This document shows positions 7,683 to 13,769 of a DNA stretch of 13,797 nucleotides, piece by piece (position 1 is the first letter of the stretch; every line of letters begins with the position of its first letter). Below the pieces are notes generated by a model, which was not told where the DNA came from, did not search any database, and was given only the letters and a program-made list of their open reading frames with translations. The stretch is from contig CAKZLA010000499.1 of the NCBI GenBank assembly GCA_937124525.1, positions 1 to 13,797 of the forward strand. The letters run 5' to 3'. The translations under genes and the position numbers were made by a program. The DNA comes from an uncultured Desulfobacterium sp. (lineage in GTDB: Bacteria; Desulfobacterota; Desulfobacteria; Desulfobacterales; Desulfobacteraceae).

Positions 7683-8858
7683 TCAATCCGTACTCAATAC
7701 CAGATTGACAACCACGCCATCTCCACCAAGGGTATCTACAAGTCCCACCTTAGCTCCTTCTACCTGCCTGCCTTGATCTACCAACTCACCTCGAAGCTGG
7801 CGGACAATTTCACTTACCTGGGATGCTCCGGTGGCACCAATGGGGTGTCCCTTTGACTTCAATCCGCCGGAGATATTGATGGGGATTCTGCCGTCATGGC
7901 GGCATTCTCCGGTTTCCCAAAGAGTACCCCCTTTGCCGAATTCTGATAAACCAAGACCTTCGGCCGCAATAATGGCGGCGATACTAAAACAATCGTGCAG
8001 TTCGCAAATATCCACATCTTCGGGGCCGATCCCGGCCATGTCATAGGCTTGCTTGACGGAGAGTTCCCTTGCCCGAAGCCGTGGCAAATAGTCCTTTTGA
8101 GAACTCATCATACCGGAAGATGTCTGCCCGATGCCGGTAATGTACACTGGTTTGTCGGTCAACTTTTTAGCGACCTCTTCGGATGCGAGCACGATGGTTG
8201 CAGCACCGTCTGTAAACGGGCAGCAATCGAGTAGCTGAAGCGGGGAGGTCACCATGGGCCCATTTAAGACCTTTTCTTTTGTGATCTCTTTTTTAAATTG
8301 GGCATGGGGATTTTTTACGCCGTATTCATGGGATTGGACCGACACCTCTGCCATCTGTTCTTTAAGCCTTTCAAGGGAAATATTGTACTTGGCGGCATAC
8401 AGATGGGCCTCCATGGCAAAAAAGGCAGGGAAGGTGAAACCTGTGGGGTATTCGTATTTGCTGTGCGCAAACATGGCAAAGGTGCGCGTGGCAAGCGGGG
8501 TGCCCATGGCTGTTGCTTTTTCTGTGCCCCCTGCCAGAACAATGTCATAATATCCGGATGCTACCCACATGAAGGCATCCCGGATCGCCATGGTGGCAGA
8601 TGCGCAGGCCCCTTCGAACCGGGTGGCCGGTACAAAGCGGCAGCCGATATCATTAGCCAGATAAGACTGAATCATTCCTTGTCCTTCTGAAAAATCACCC
8701 AGAACATTGCCGCAGTAAATGGCCTGGATATCCTTTGGCGTTAAATTCGATGCATTAATCGCCTCCATGGACGCTTCGGCCATCATCTCCAAGCCGCTTT
8801 TGGGAGAGTTGGACATAAAATCAGTATGCCCGGTACCGAGAACAGCAACTCTTCTCAT
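7683..8858 (-). CDS. SCP2-type thiolase C
   Basis: This 391-residue protein starts MRRVAVLGTGHTDF. C85 in EGACASA is the nucleophile. ELHDCFSIA (H288, C290) and SGGLKSKGHPIGATG (H338) supply the other catalytic residues. All essential positions are present, so it should be an active 3-ketoacyl-CoA thiolase. AAGGAG lies 7 bases before ATG 8858. The DUF35 gene follows after 19 bases and should encode the second subunit, as in BbsAB-like enzymes. The SDR gene upstream could deliver the 3-ketoacyl-CoA, though a MITE-like element now lies between them and could interfere with shared transcription. It is clearly diverged from thiolases A and B, which suggests a different acyl chain or pathway rather than a recent copy. 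Confidence 0.92.
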   Translation of the reverse strand: MRRVAVLGTGHTDFMSNSPKSGLEMMAEASMEAINASNLTPKDIQAIYCGNVLGDFSEGQGMIQSYLANDIGCRFVPATRFEGACASATMAIRDAFMWVASGYYDIVLAGGTEKATAMGTPLATRTFAMFAHSKYEYPTGFTFPAFFAMEAHLYAAKYNISLERLKEQMAEVSVQSHEYGVKNPHAQFKKEITKEKVLNGPMVTSPLQLLDCCPFTDGAATIVLASEEVAKKLTDKPVYITGIGQTSSGMMSSQKDYLPRLRARELSVKQAYDMAGIGPEDVDICELHDCFSIAAIIAAEGLGLSEFGKGGTLWETGECRHDGRIPINISGGLKSKGHPIGATGASQVSEIVRQLRGELVDQGRQVEGAKVGLVDTLGGDGVVVNLVLSTD

Positions 8859-8883
8859 TTGTTTTCTCCTTTTTGTCTTTTTG

Positions 8884-8986
8884 GGTTACCTGTCTAAAGC
8901 AGGACAAGCTGTAAAATAAATGGTTTGGATAACCTTGATATACACAGCAACAAGGCTTAAAATTGTCCCGGTTTAGACGGGTAGCC
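8884..8986 (-). mobile_element. MITE-like element, copy 2 (103 bp)
   Basis: Left arm 8884-8907 (starts GGTTACCTGTCTAAA, ends GGACAA) and right arm 8963-8986 (starts TTGTCCCGG, ends GGGTAGCC) form a 24-bp terminal inverted repeat. A perfect 9-base direct repeat, GTCTTTTTG, flanks it at 8875-8883 and 8987-8995, the mark of a transposition. Copy 1 at 7142-7245 is related over the full length but in opposite orientation, hence the minus strand given here. It fills the gap between the SDR stop and the thiolase C start. The right duplication ends one base from the SDR stop, and the left one lies just upstream of the thiolase ribosome site. Confidence 0.82.
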
Positions 8987-8996
8987 GTCTTTTTGT

Positions 8997-9761
8997 TTAG
9001 GAACCCATACGAATGGCGCTGTCCAGTCGAATGGTTTCTCCGTTCAACACTGGGTTCTCAATAATCTGCTTTGCCAGCATGGCAAATTCAGACGGTTTCC
9101 CAAGGCGTTTGGGGAATGGCACGGTGCTTGCCAAATGGACCTGCACTTTTTCGGGCAGGGTTTCCATCATGGGGGTCATGAAAAGCCCCGGGGCGATGGT
9201 CATTACCCGAATTCCGTAATTTGCGAACTCCCTCGCGATGGGAAGGGTCATACCGACCACACCGGCTTTGGAGGCACTGTATGCGGCCTGACCGATCTGG
9301 CCTTCAAACGCTGCGATGGAGGCCGTGTTAATCACTACGCCCTTTTCGCCATCTTCGTTGGGCGTGTTTTGCAACATTTTTTCAGCAGCAAGGCGAATCA
9401 CATTCATGGTGCCGATCAGGTTGATCTGGACCACACGGTTGAAACTATCAATGGCCATGGGGCCTTTTTTGCCAAGGACTTTCATCGGGGTGCCGACGCC
9501 GGCACAATTGATTGCCACATGAATTGCTCCGAATGTTGCCATTGTTTTTTCGATGGCAGCCGTAACACTGTCCGCGTCTACCACATCGGTTTTACAAAAC
9601 ATCACCGCATCCCCCAATTGATCGGAGATCGATTGTCCTCTTTCTTCATCAAAATCCAATATGGCAACCTTGCCACCGTCTGCTACGAGTTGTCTTACGG
9701 TGGCTTCACCCAAGCCAGATGCACCGCCGGTGATAATGGTAACCAGTTTCTTGATATTCAT
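8997..9761 (-). CDS. short-chain dehydrogenase, HSD10-like 3-hydroxyacyl-CoA dehydrogenase
   Basis: Starting at ATG 9761 the product has 254 residues. TGGASGLG (11-18) is the Rossmann glycine motif. D36 after the second strand favours NAD over NADP. S148 (NTAS), Y161 and K165 (YSASK) form the catalytic set. Stretches such as AFEGQIGQAAYSASKAG and MTIAPGLFMTPM are close to type II 3-hydroxyacyl-CoA dehydrogenase (HSD17B10), which oxidises 3-hydroxyacyl-CoA, including 2-methyl branched forms, to 3-ketoacyl-CoA. It would supply a thiolase substrate. An in-frame ATG at 9791 adds 10 residues (MKAMTCICLK) foreign to the family, so I reject it. Neither start has a convincing ribosome site, and the upstream bases belong to another reading frame, as if the native 5' region were replaced. 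A MITE-like element follows the stop. Confidence 0.88.
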   Translation of the reverse strand: MNIKKLVTIITGGASGLGEATVRQLVADGGKVAILDFDEERGQSISDQLGDAVMFCKTDVVDADSVTAAIEKTMATFGAIHVAINCAGVGTPMKVLGKKGPMAIDSFNRVVQINLIGTMNVIRLAAEKMLQNTPNEDGEKGVVINTASIAAFEGQIGQAAYSASKAGVVGMTLPIAREFANYGIRVMTIAPGLFMTPMMETLPEKVQVHLASTVPFPKRLGKPSEFAMLAKQIIENPVLNGETIRLDSAIRMGS

Positions 9762-9816
9762 TTTTAAGCAAATGCACGTCATCGCCTTCATCCCAATAAA
9801 TAATTACATACTTCAT
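9706..9816 (-). pseudogene. start of another small gene, cut off at the SDR junction
   Basis: ATG 9816 has AAAGGTGA 4 bases upstream, a good ribosome site. The frame starts MKYVIIYWDEGDDVHLLKN, which looks like a real N-terminus, then passes into the out-of-frame start of the SDR gene and stops at 9706 after 36 codons. Only the first 18-20 codons look like native sequence. It lies directly after the second attC-like palindrome, where the next cassette gene would be expected to begin. I take it as the broken 5' end of a mobile-element gene and as the marker of the junction near 9762. No family is recognised. Confidence 0.45.
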
Positions 9817-9842
9817 ATCTTCACCTTTAGCTTTCTAAAAAC

Positions 9843-9915
9843 ACATAACAAATTAAACAATGTTCGCCTTACGGCTGGACTTCGCTACGCTCAGCCCATT
9901 TTTAAGGGGTTATGT
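9843..9915 (-). repeat. attC-like imperfect palindrome 2 (73 bp)
   Basis: The ends ACATAAC (9843-9849) and GTTATGT (9909-9915) are exact reverse complements, like the R'' and R' core sites of integron attC sites (consensus RYYYAAC and GTTRRRY, one mismatch each). Inside them TTAAACAATG (9853-9862) pairs with CATTTTTAA (9897-9905) with one base left unpaired on one side, a feature of attC hairpins. GGCTG (9873-9877) and CAGCC (9892-9896) form an inner stem. The central TGAGCGTAGCGAAG on the minus strand is shared in altered form with palindrome 1. The stop codon of the Lar-like gene lies inside the right core. An integrase gene was not seen, so attC identity is inferred. Confidence 0.5.
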
Positions 9916-10125
9916 TCTTGTATTCCACTTGTCTCTCATGCAACCGCGCAACTCCTCTAATGTTTCGCCACCATCCAAAACACCGTTAGCAAAATCAAAG
10001 TTCCCGCAATTAGGGCATGTAATTTGATGGCAGCCATTTGGCCCACAACAGCACCAACTAATTTGACTCTCTCCGCAAAATGGACAAGGTTTGAACATAA
10101 CAATACGCTCTTTCGGACTTTCCAT
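9910..10125 (-). CDS. Lar-like small zinc-ribbon protein in a cassette-like unit
   Basis: The frame encodes FKPCPFCG with two zinc cysteines, a further CPNCG pair, and a WNTR end. This is the layout of the Lar (restriction alleviation) family: LKPCPFCG, then CxxCG, then WNxR. Such proteins are common in phages and may protect DNA from host type I restriction, but many members are untested. Two starts are possible. ATG 10125 has GAGGA at a fair distance and gives 71 residues. ATG 10098 gives 62 residues and lies inside the GTTATG core of palindrome 1, as often seen for integron cassette genes. The TAA stop lies inside the CATAAC core of palindrome 2. The gene thus runs exactly from core to core. 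Extra cysteines (CCCG) lie in the middle. Confidence 0.7.
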   Translation of the reverse strand: MESPKERIVMFKPCPFCGESQISWCCCGPNGCHQITCPNCGNFDFANGVLDGGETLEELRGCMRDKWNTRT

Positions 10126-10171
10126 TCTCTCGTTCCTCGCTCATTCCAAGCCGCAAAGCTTGGGGTTATGC
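10095..10171 (-). repeat. attC-like imperfect palindrome 1 (77 bp)
   Basis: ACATAAC (10095-10101) and GTTATGC (10165-10171) form inverted core-like ends. Next to them, on opposite arms, GCTCTTTCGGACTT pairs with a block that reads GCTTTGCGGCTT on the minus strand, leaving one or two bases unpaired as in attC hairpins. The centre, TGAGCGAGGAACGAG on the minus strand, resembles that of palindrome 2. It lies 4 bases after the stop of the preceding small gene and carries a possible start codon of the Lar-like gene in its last core. Integron attC identity is inferred from form only. Confidence 0.45.
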
Positions 10172-10175
10172 CTCT

Positions 10176-10385
10176 CTAAGGTTCTATTAAATCGCTAGGC
10201 TTAAAATGCTTAATAATCGCGAAAGCATCATTTTTATTTTGGCTGTACTCACACTTTACGATAGTTGCCCTAAAAGGGTTCTCTGGGTGGCTTGGCGGCT
10301 TAACTTCAACGACTTTGCACCAGCAGTATTTTGGGTGGTCTTTATGTCGGTAACTCTCACCGACAATCAATTTGCTCGCTCTCAT
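10176..10385 (-). CDS. small hypothetical phage-type protein
   Basis: The product has 69 residues from ATG 10385 (MRASKLIVGESYRHKDHPKY). It contains SYRHKDHPKYCWCKVVEV, ENPFRATIVKCEY and IKHFKPSDLIEP, and resembles uncharacterised small proteins I associate with phages and mobile elements. GAGGGG lies 6 bases before this ATG; the adjacent ATG at 10388 is possible but too close to it. The gene begins right after the TAG stop of the previous small gene, so it is translated in the same operon. It has no signal peptide or membrane segment. Palindrome 1 follows its stop after 4 bases. Function is unknown. Confidence 0.6.
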   Translation of the reverse strand: MRASKLIVGESYRHKDHPKYCWCKVVEVKPPSHPENPFRATIVKCEYSQNKNDAFAIIKHFKPSDLIEP

Positions 10386-10388
10386 CAT

Positions 10389-10553
10389 CTACCCCTCATC
10401 GGCTTTTGTGGGTGGTTGTTTGTAGTGGCTATAGGTACAGATAACCTGCTCGCCTTCATATCCGCCAACTACTTTGTGAACGTATATAAACTTGCAGTAT
10501 TTAGAACATAGAACTAGCGGCCAACCGGCTTGGCATCCTTGACACTGATTCAT
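10389..10553 (-). CDS. small cysteine-rich hypothetical protein
   Basis: From ATG 10553 the product has 54 residues and starts MNQCQGCQAGWPLV. C4, C7, C16 and C20 could bind zinc. The later VGGYEGEQVICT part looks like a small beta-rich fold. I chose this start, not the one at 10574, because the ATG directly follows the TGA of the upstream gene (TGATATG) and GGGGG lies a few bases before it. The stop is followed at once by the next start. Its size, crowding and direction fit a phage early operon. No function is recognised. Confidence 0.55.
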   Translation of the reverse strand: MNQCQGCQAGWPLVLCSKYCKFIYVHKVVGGYEGEQVICTYSHYKQPPTKADEG

Positions 10554-10554
10554 A

Positions 10555-11019
10555 TCAACCCCCAACCTTAACATTAGCGTTTGCCCAGTCGCGGAGGTGT
10601 TTGGCGGCTTCTGTGGGGAGATAGATGACGCCGGCTTTTTGGAGGCTATACGCTACTCCGTGAACGAAGCCATTTACAGTATGGTCATAGTACGCGTACC
10701 CCTTTTTCTGCCGGTGATCATCCCAGTCCGGCTCCCACCCATCCGCAATCTGAATCGCCTTCAAAGTAAACTGTCCCCACTGTTCTTGCAGGGCAATTAC
10801 TTTTTCCATGTCGCGTTTGTTTGTGGAGACCAGGCCGCGCTTGTGGAGTTCTACGCGCGCGTCACTCCAGAGGATGTTGGACATAACACCATCAATCCCA
10901 ATATAGTACGTATCGTCCCCCCTTGGAAGCGTAATAGGCGCTAACCGCCCGCTTACCAATTCTTCACGCTGCTTTTCCAGCTCTGCGATTTCTTTCTCAA
11001 CTTGCTGTAGTGTTTTCAT
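10555..11019 (-). CDS. phage-type protein with N-terminal coiled coil
   Basis: The 154-residue product begins MKTLQQVEKEIAELEKQREEL, a clear coiled coil over about 25 residues. A globular part follows with YYIGIDGVMSNILWSDARVE, then WEPDWDDHRQKKGYAYYDH. This layout (tyrosine-rich YxIDxDG start, WxPDWxD middle) resembles widespread uncharacterised phage proteins. I prefer ATG 11019 over 11049 because GGAGAGGAAAG lies just before it and the shorter form starts directly with the coiled coil. The gene ends at the start of the next one (KVGG then TGATATG). The function is unknown; a role in binding a partner through the coiled coil is possible. Confidence 0.65.
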   Translation of the reverse strand: MKTLQQVEKEIAELEKQREELVSGRLAPITLPRGDDTYYIGIDGVMSNILWSDARVELHKRGLVSTNKRDMEKVIALQEQWGQFTLKAIQIADGWEPDWDDHRQKKGYAYYDHTVNGFVHGVAYSLQKAGVIYLPTEAAKHLRDWANANVKVGG

Positions 11020-11072
11020 CCTGCTTTCCTCTCCTGAATTTGTAATCATTATAACGGTTATAGGTGTGGTGG

Positions 11073-11540
11073 TTAGTTACGGTTTTGTAATCTTTCAATA
11101 CCCTGTATACGATTAACTGCTAGCTTATGACGCTTATGGTCTGCATAGCTTAATGCTGCCTTGTTGCTGGCTTCGTATATCGCTATGACCAGTTTGTCTT
11201 CTTCTAGCTGTTCACGCATGGCACGGCTTAATATGGGCTTTTCAGACTCGTTATCTTCAAACGCCATTCCGATATGATTAGCTATCCACTTCACAGCATC
11301 GCGAAAGTTTAAGCTTTGATAGCTAGATACAAACTCGATAGCGTCACCACCTGCACCGCAACCGAAACAGTAAAACATCTGCTTATCTTGGTTAGCGGTG
11401 AATGAAGGCGTTTTCTCATCGTGGAATGGACAGCAGGCCGAGTAGCTCTTGCCCTGTCGTTTTAACTTAACCTGACTATCAATGATGCTGATTATGTCGG
11501 CTTTGGCTAACAGGTCTTGTATGTAGCTCTCAGCAATCAT
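11073..11540 (-). CDS. stand-alone CHC2 primase zinc-binding domain protein
   Basis: The 155-residue product matches the N-terminal zinc domain of DnaG-type primases. C37 and H40 (CCPFHDEKTPSF) with C58 and C61 (FYCFGCGAGGDAIEF) are the CHC2 zinc ligands. Residues 1-30 (IxDLLAKADIISIIDSQVKLKRQG) are the usual lead-in. The RNA polymerase TOPRIM domain and the helicase-binding domain are absent: DnaG has about 580 residues. It may give template recognition to a separate catalytic subunit, as in split phage primases, or be a truncated gene. The ATG directly abuts the TAA of the helicase, and AGGGG lies 8 bases upstream, so the two are co-translated. It fits a phage or satellite replication module. 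No partner with a TOPRIM domain is seen in the window. Confidence 0.88.
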   Translation of the reverse strand: MIAESYIQDLLAKADIISIIDSQVKLKRQGKSYSACCPFHDEKTPSFTANQDKQMFYCFGCGAGGDAIEFVSSYQSLNFRDAVKWIANHIGMAFEDNESEKPILSRAMREQLEEDKLVIAIYEASNKAALSYADHKRHKLAVNRIQGIERLQNRN

Positions 11541-13070
11541 TTAACATACCCCTGATTTCGCATAGTGCTTTTTTCCCTTGGCCGCCCTAGTCCGCTTGTA
11601 TTGCAGAAATTTCTTAACATCAGCCGGTAGCTCGGTCACAGTAACGTGATTATTGCCATCGGGAAAAGAGCCGTATTTCTCAGCGTAGGTGTGCTTTACC
11701 CATCCGTATGCGTAATCTTTCCGTTCCATGTGCAAGCGTAAGCCTGCAAGAAATAAGTCTTTGTCAGCTTGAGGTGTTTCTAGCCCTCTACGCTCCGCAG
11801 GCGATAGATCAGACAACTTAACCAACTCTGTGCCGTCATGCTCGAGCACTTCCTTGGATGGTATCTCATAGCCACAAGCACACCGCACACCCTTGAACAG
11901 TTGATAACACTGTGGACAACTCTTCTCTTTAGCTTCGGGCTTGTCGTCTTTGGTGAGTGATGCCTCGTTATATTCTTTTTCACCATCGTCTAGGTGGTCG
12001 GGTACTATGTCCTCAGCTCTGCCATGACGCGCCCAATTGCCAGCATGGTCTAAAACAATAGCGTATTCCTTGCCGCTGTACGTTCTCTGTACACGGCCTA
12101 CGCGCTGAATCCAAGTGATTTTAGATTTCGTGGGAAACGCATCCAGTATGCAGCGAGTTGAAGGCGAATCGTAACCGGTAGATAAAAGCTGGGAGCATGA
12201 CAGAATCTTAAACTCGCCTCGATCATGAGCGGCATAAATGAGTTCTCTCTCTTCTGGGTCAGTATAGGCATCAATATGAACAGCAGGGACTTCATAGGCG
12301 TTAAACTGCTCAACAAGCCACTTTGACTGCTTTATTGATGGGCAAAAGGCGATAGTTTGGCTATTTTCGGCATTCTTAATCCAGTTTGATATTAGATCGC
12401 CGCTTAGCCTTTCATCTTTGTCGATGGCATCTGACAAGTCTTTAACCTTGAAATCGCTTCCGCCAGTGCTTAATGCTTGGGATCCTACGCCCTTGGTGCT
12501 GACGCCTCTCCCTATGAAATACTGTACCGGCACAAGAAAACCTTTTTCTTCTAGCTCTCTCGGCGTTATAGGAACAACCAAATCCTGATAGTACTTGCCC
12601 ATAGATTTACTGTACGGGGTCGATGTGAGTGCAATAAACATGCATGCGTCTAGCTTGGCCATCAGCTCTGTTACATACGAGTAAACAACGTGACCTTCAT
12701 CAATTAGGAAAATATCGGCATCTGGCGTTCTGTCCCTTGATGCCAGTGTCTGCACGCTAGCTATTTGGATGGGTGCAGAAGGCTTTGCTCTATGATGAAT
12801 CCCTTGTTGTACTCCGCAATCAATACCGTATTTATCGAGAGTAGCTAGGGTTTGATTCACTAGCTTAATTCGATCGCATATAAACATGCAGCGCTTACCG
12901 TTAGAGACTGCTGATTTCATTATCTGGGCTGCTGTAATTGTCTTACCGAATGCGCAAGCCGCAGCAAACACTACGCGCCTAACCTTCTTACCGTTCACGT
13001 CAAGCTGACTTAATGAGTGCCTAAGCATGTTTAGCCCATGTTCTTGGTGAGGCCTGAGCTGAATAGTCAT
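11541..13070 (-). CDS. superfamily 2 DEAD/DEAH-type phage helicase with zinc ribbon
   Basis: The 509-residue product has the full superfamily 2 set: a Q-like RPHQE start, Walker A AAACAFGKT (G42, K43, T44), motif II DEGH (124-127), motif III STP (150-152), motif V region STGYDSPST, and motif VI QRVGRVQR (322-329). It should be an ATP-driven DNA or RNA helicase like those next to primase genes in phages, or a type III-like restriction helicase fold. A small zinc ribbon follows (C385, C388, C397, C399), then a basic C-terminal tail (YKRTRAAKGKKHYAK). The variant DEGH instead of DEAH is the only unusual motif. GGAGAGG lies 7 bases before the ATG, which overlaps the HNH stop by ATGA. The neighbouring primase domain supports a DNA replication role. 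Confidence 0.9.
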   Translation of the reverse strand: MTIQLRPHQEHGLNMLRHSLSQLDVNGKKVRRVVFAAACAFGKTITAAQIMKSAVSNGKRCMFICDRIKLVNQTLATLDKYGIDCGVQQGIHHRAKPSAPIQIASVQTLASRDRTPDADIFLIDEGHVVYSYVTELMAKLDACMFIALTSTPYSKSMGKYYQDLVVPITPRELEEKGFLVPVQYFIGRGVSTKGVGSQALSTGGSDFKVKDLSDAIDKDERLSGDLISNWIKNAENSQTIAFCPSIKQSKWLVEQFNAYEVPAVHIDAYTDPEERELIYAAHDRGEFKILSCSQLLSTGYDSPSTRCILDAFPTKSKITWIQRVGRVQRTYSGKEYAIVLDHAGNWARHGRAEDIVPDHLDDGEKEYNEASLTKDDKPEAKEKSCPQCYQLFKGVRCACGYEIPSKEVLEHDGTELVKLSDLSPAERRGLETPQADKDLFLAGLRLHMERKDYAYGWVKHTYAEKYGSFPDGNNHVTVTELPADVKKFLQYKRTRAAKGKKHYAKSGVC

Positions 13071-13645
13071 AATACAACCTCTCCAGACTCAATCTTAGCC
13101 CAAACGCAATTCCAGCTTTTCTTCTTTTTTATGTCGTGTATACAGTGCATAGAAACTCCATACCTATACGCAATCCTAGATGCCTGCCCCCTGTAACTCT
13201 CAGAGCTAAGCTCTCTAATAATATCAATAACCTGCCACTCTTTAAGGATGTGCATTCCATGGCTGTCACCAGCCACATGACTGGCCAGTCCTGTCTCTTC
13301 TGCATGCTGCACGTTCTGCTTATTCGTACACCACTCAAGGTTACTGACATTGTTATTAGCCTTGTCACCATCAATATGGTTTACCTGTGGGTAGTTATTA
13401 GGATTTGGAATAAACGTGAGGGCAACCAATCTGTGAACCGCAACAGGCGATGTTTGGTTGATATGAAATAACTTCGCCCTTCGGTACATAGTATCGTTTT
13501 TTCTTTTACGATCTCTTAGAGACGACTGAGCAATTTCGCTTATTCTTCCAGTGGCCCTATAATTATACGAAAATATGATCCCGCAATTAGTTATGCCGTA
13601 ATACTCTTCGTATCCAGGAATTGGTACTATTTTTAATTCTTTCAT
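13067..13645 (-). CDS. NUMOD4/HNH homing-type endonuclease
   Basis: The 192-residue product begins with a NUMOD4 motif (about 5-35: IPGYEEYYGITNCGIIFS). Then comes an HNH nuclease core with VHRLVALTFIPNP (H71), VNHIDGDKANNNVSNLEW (H90 and the asparagines) at about 70-106. The C-terminus (about 133-180, including SRIAYRYGVSMHCIHDI) looks like a helix-turn-helix that reads DNA, as in HNH homing endonucleases of phages. AAAGGG lies about 8 bases before the ATG. Its stop overlaps the helicase start, so it is a normal operon member rather than inside an intron. Such free-standing endonucleases often spread themselves and neighbouring DNA. It is the first gene after the promoter at 13741-13769. A host-defence or regulatory role cannot be excluded. 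Confidence 0.88.
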   Translation of the reverse strand: MKELKIVPIPGYEEYYGITNCGIIFSYNYRATGRISEIAQSSLRDRKRKNDTMYRRAKLFHINQTSPVAVHRLVALTFIPNPNNYPQVNHIDGDKANNNVSNLEWCTNKQNVQHAEETGLASHVAGDSHGMHILKEWQVIDIIRELSSESYRGQASRIAYRYGVSMHCIHDIKKKKSWNCVWAKIESGEVVL

Positions 13646-13740
13646 AAGATAACCCTTTGTCGTTAGGTTCTTGTCAGAATAGTAATGTGCCTGTGGGTGA
13701 CAAAATCCACTTTTCAGCCGCTAAGCCTAGGCACTCGATA
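13646..13740 (-). other. leader region of the mobile-element operon
   Basis: This is the untranslated lead from the promoter to the HNH gene. It carries the ribosome site AAAGGG near the ATG. No small gene or clear hairpin was identified here. Confidence 0.4.
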
Positions 13741-13769
13741 ATAGTATTTAATATCACTATCAGTGTAAA
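13741..13769 (-). promoter_or_regulatory. sigma-70 promoter of the mobile-element operon with operator-like palindrome
   Basis: On the minus strand TTTACA (-35, 13764-13769) and TACTAT (-10, 13741-13746) are separated by exactly 17 bases. Transcription would start near 13734, about 90 bases before ATG 13645. The 11-base palindrome CACTATCAGTG (13755-13765, plus strand) overlaps the -35 box and the spacer, where a repressor would block polymerase. A second palindrome, GTTACTTATTTGTAAC at 13770-13785, lies just upstream. The wider TATCAC...GTGTA form recalls lambdoid operators, but this is only a likeness. Confidence 0.5.

Noticed and set aside
7253..8858. Naming the thiolase C-DUF35 pair bbsAB
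   Set aside because: The pair resembles BbsAB in type only; the CoA-transferase and paired dehydrogenases of the benzylsuccinate pathway are absent, and other DUF35-thiolase pairs exist.
9135..9767. A 210-codon rightward open frame
   Set aside because: It lies wholly opposite the SDR gene, whose product has full family motifs; the rightward product has none.
9762..9791. Upstream ATG 9791 as start of the SDR
   Set aside because: The 10 added residues are foreign to the HSD10 family and the bases belong to another reading frame; no ribosome site.
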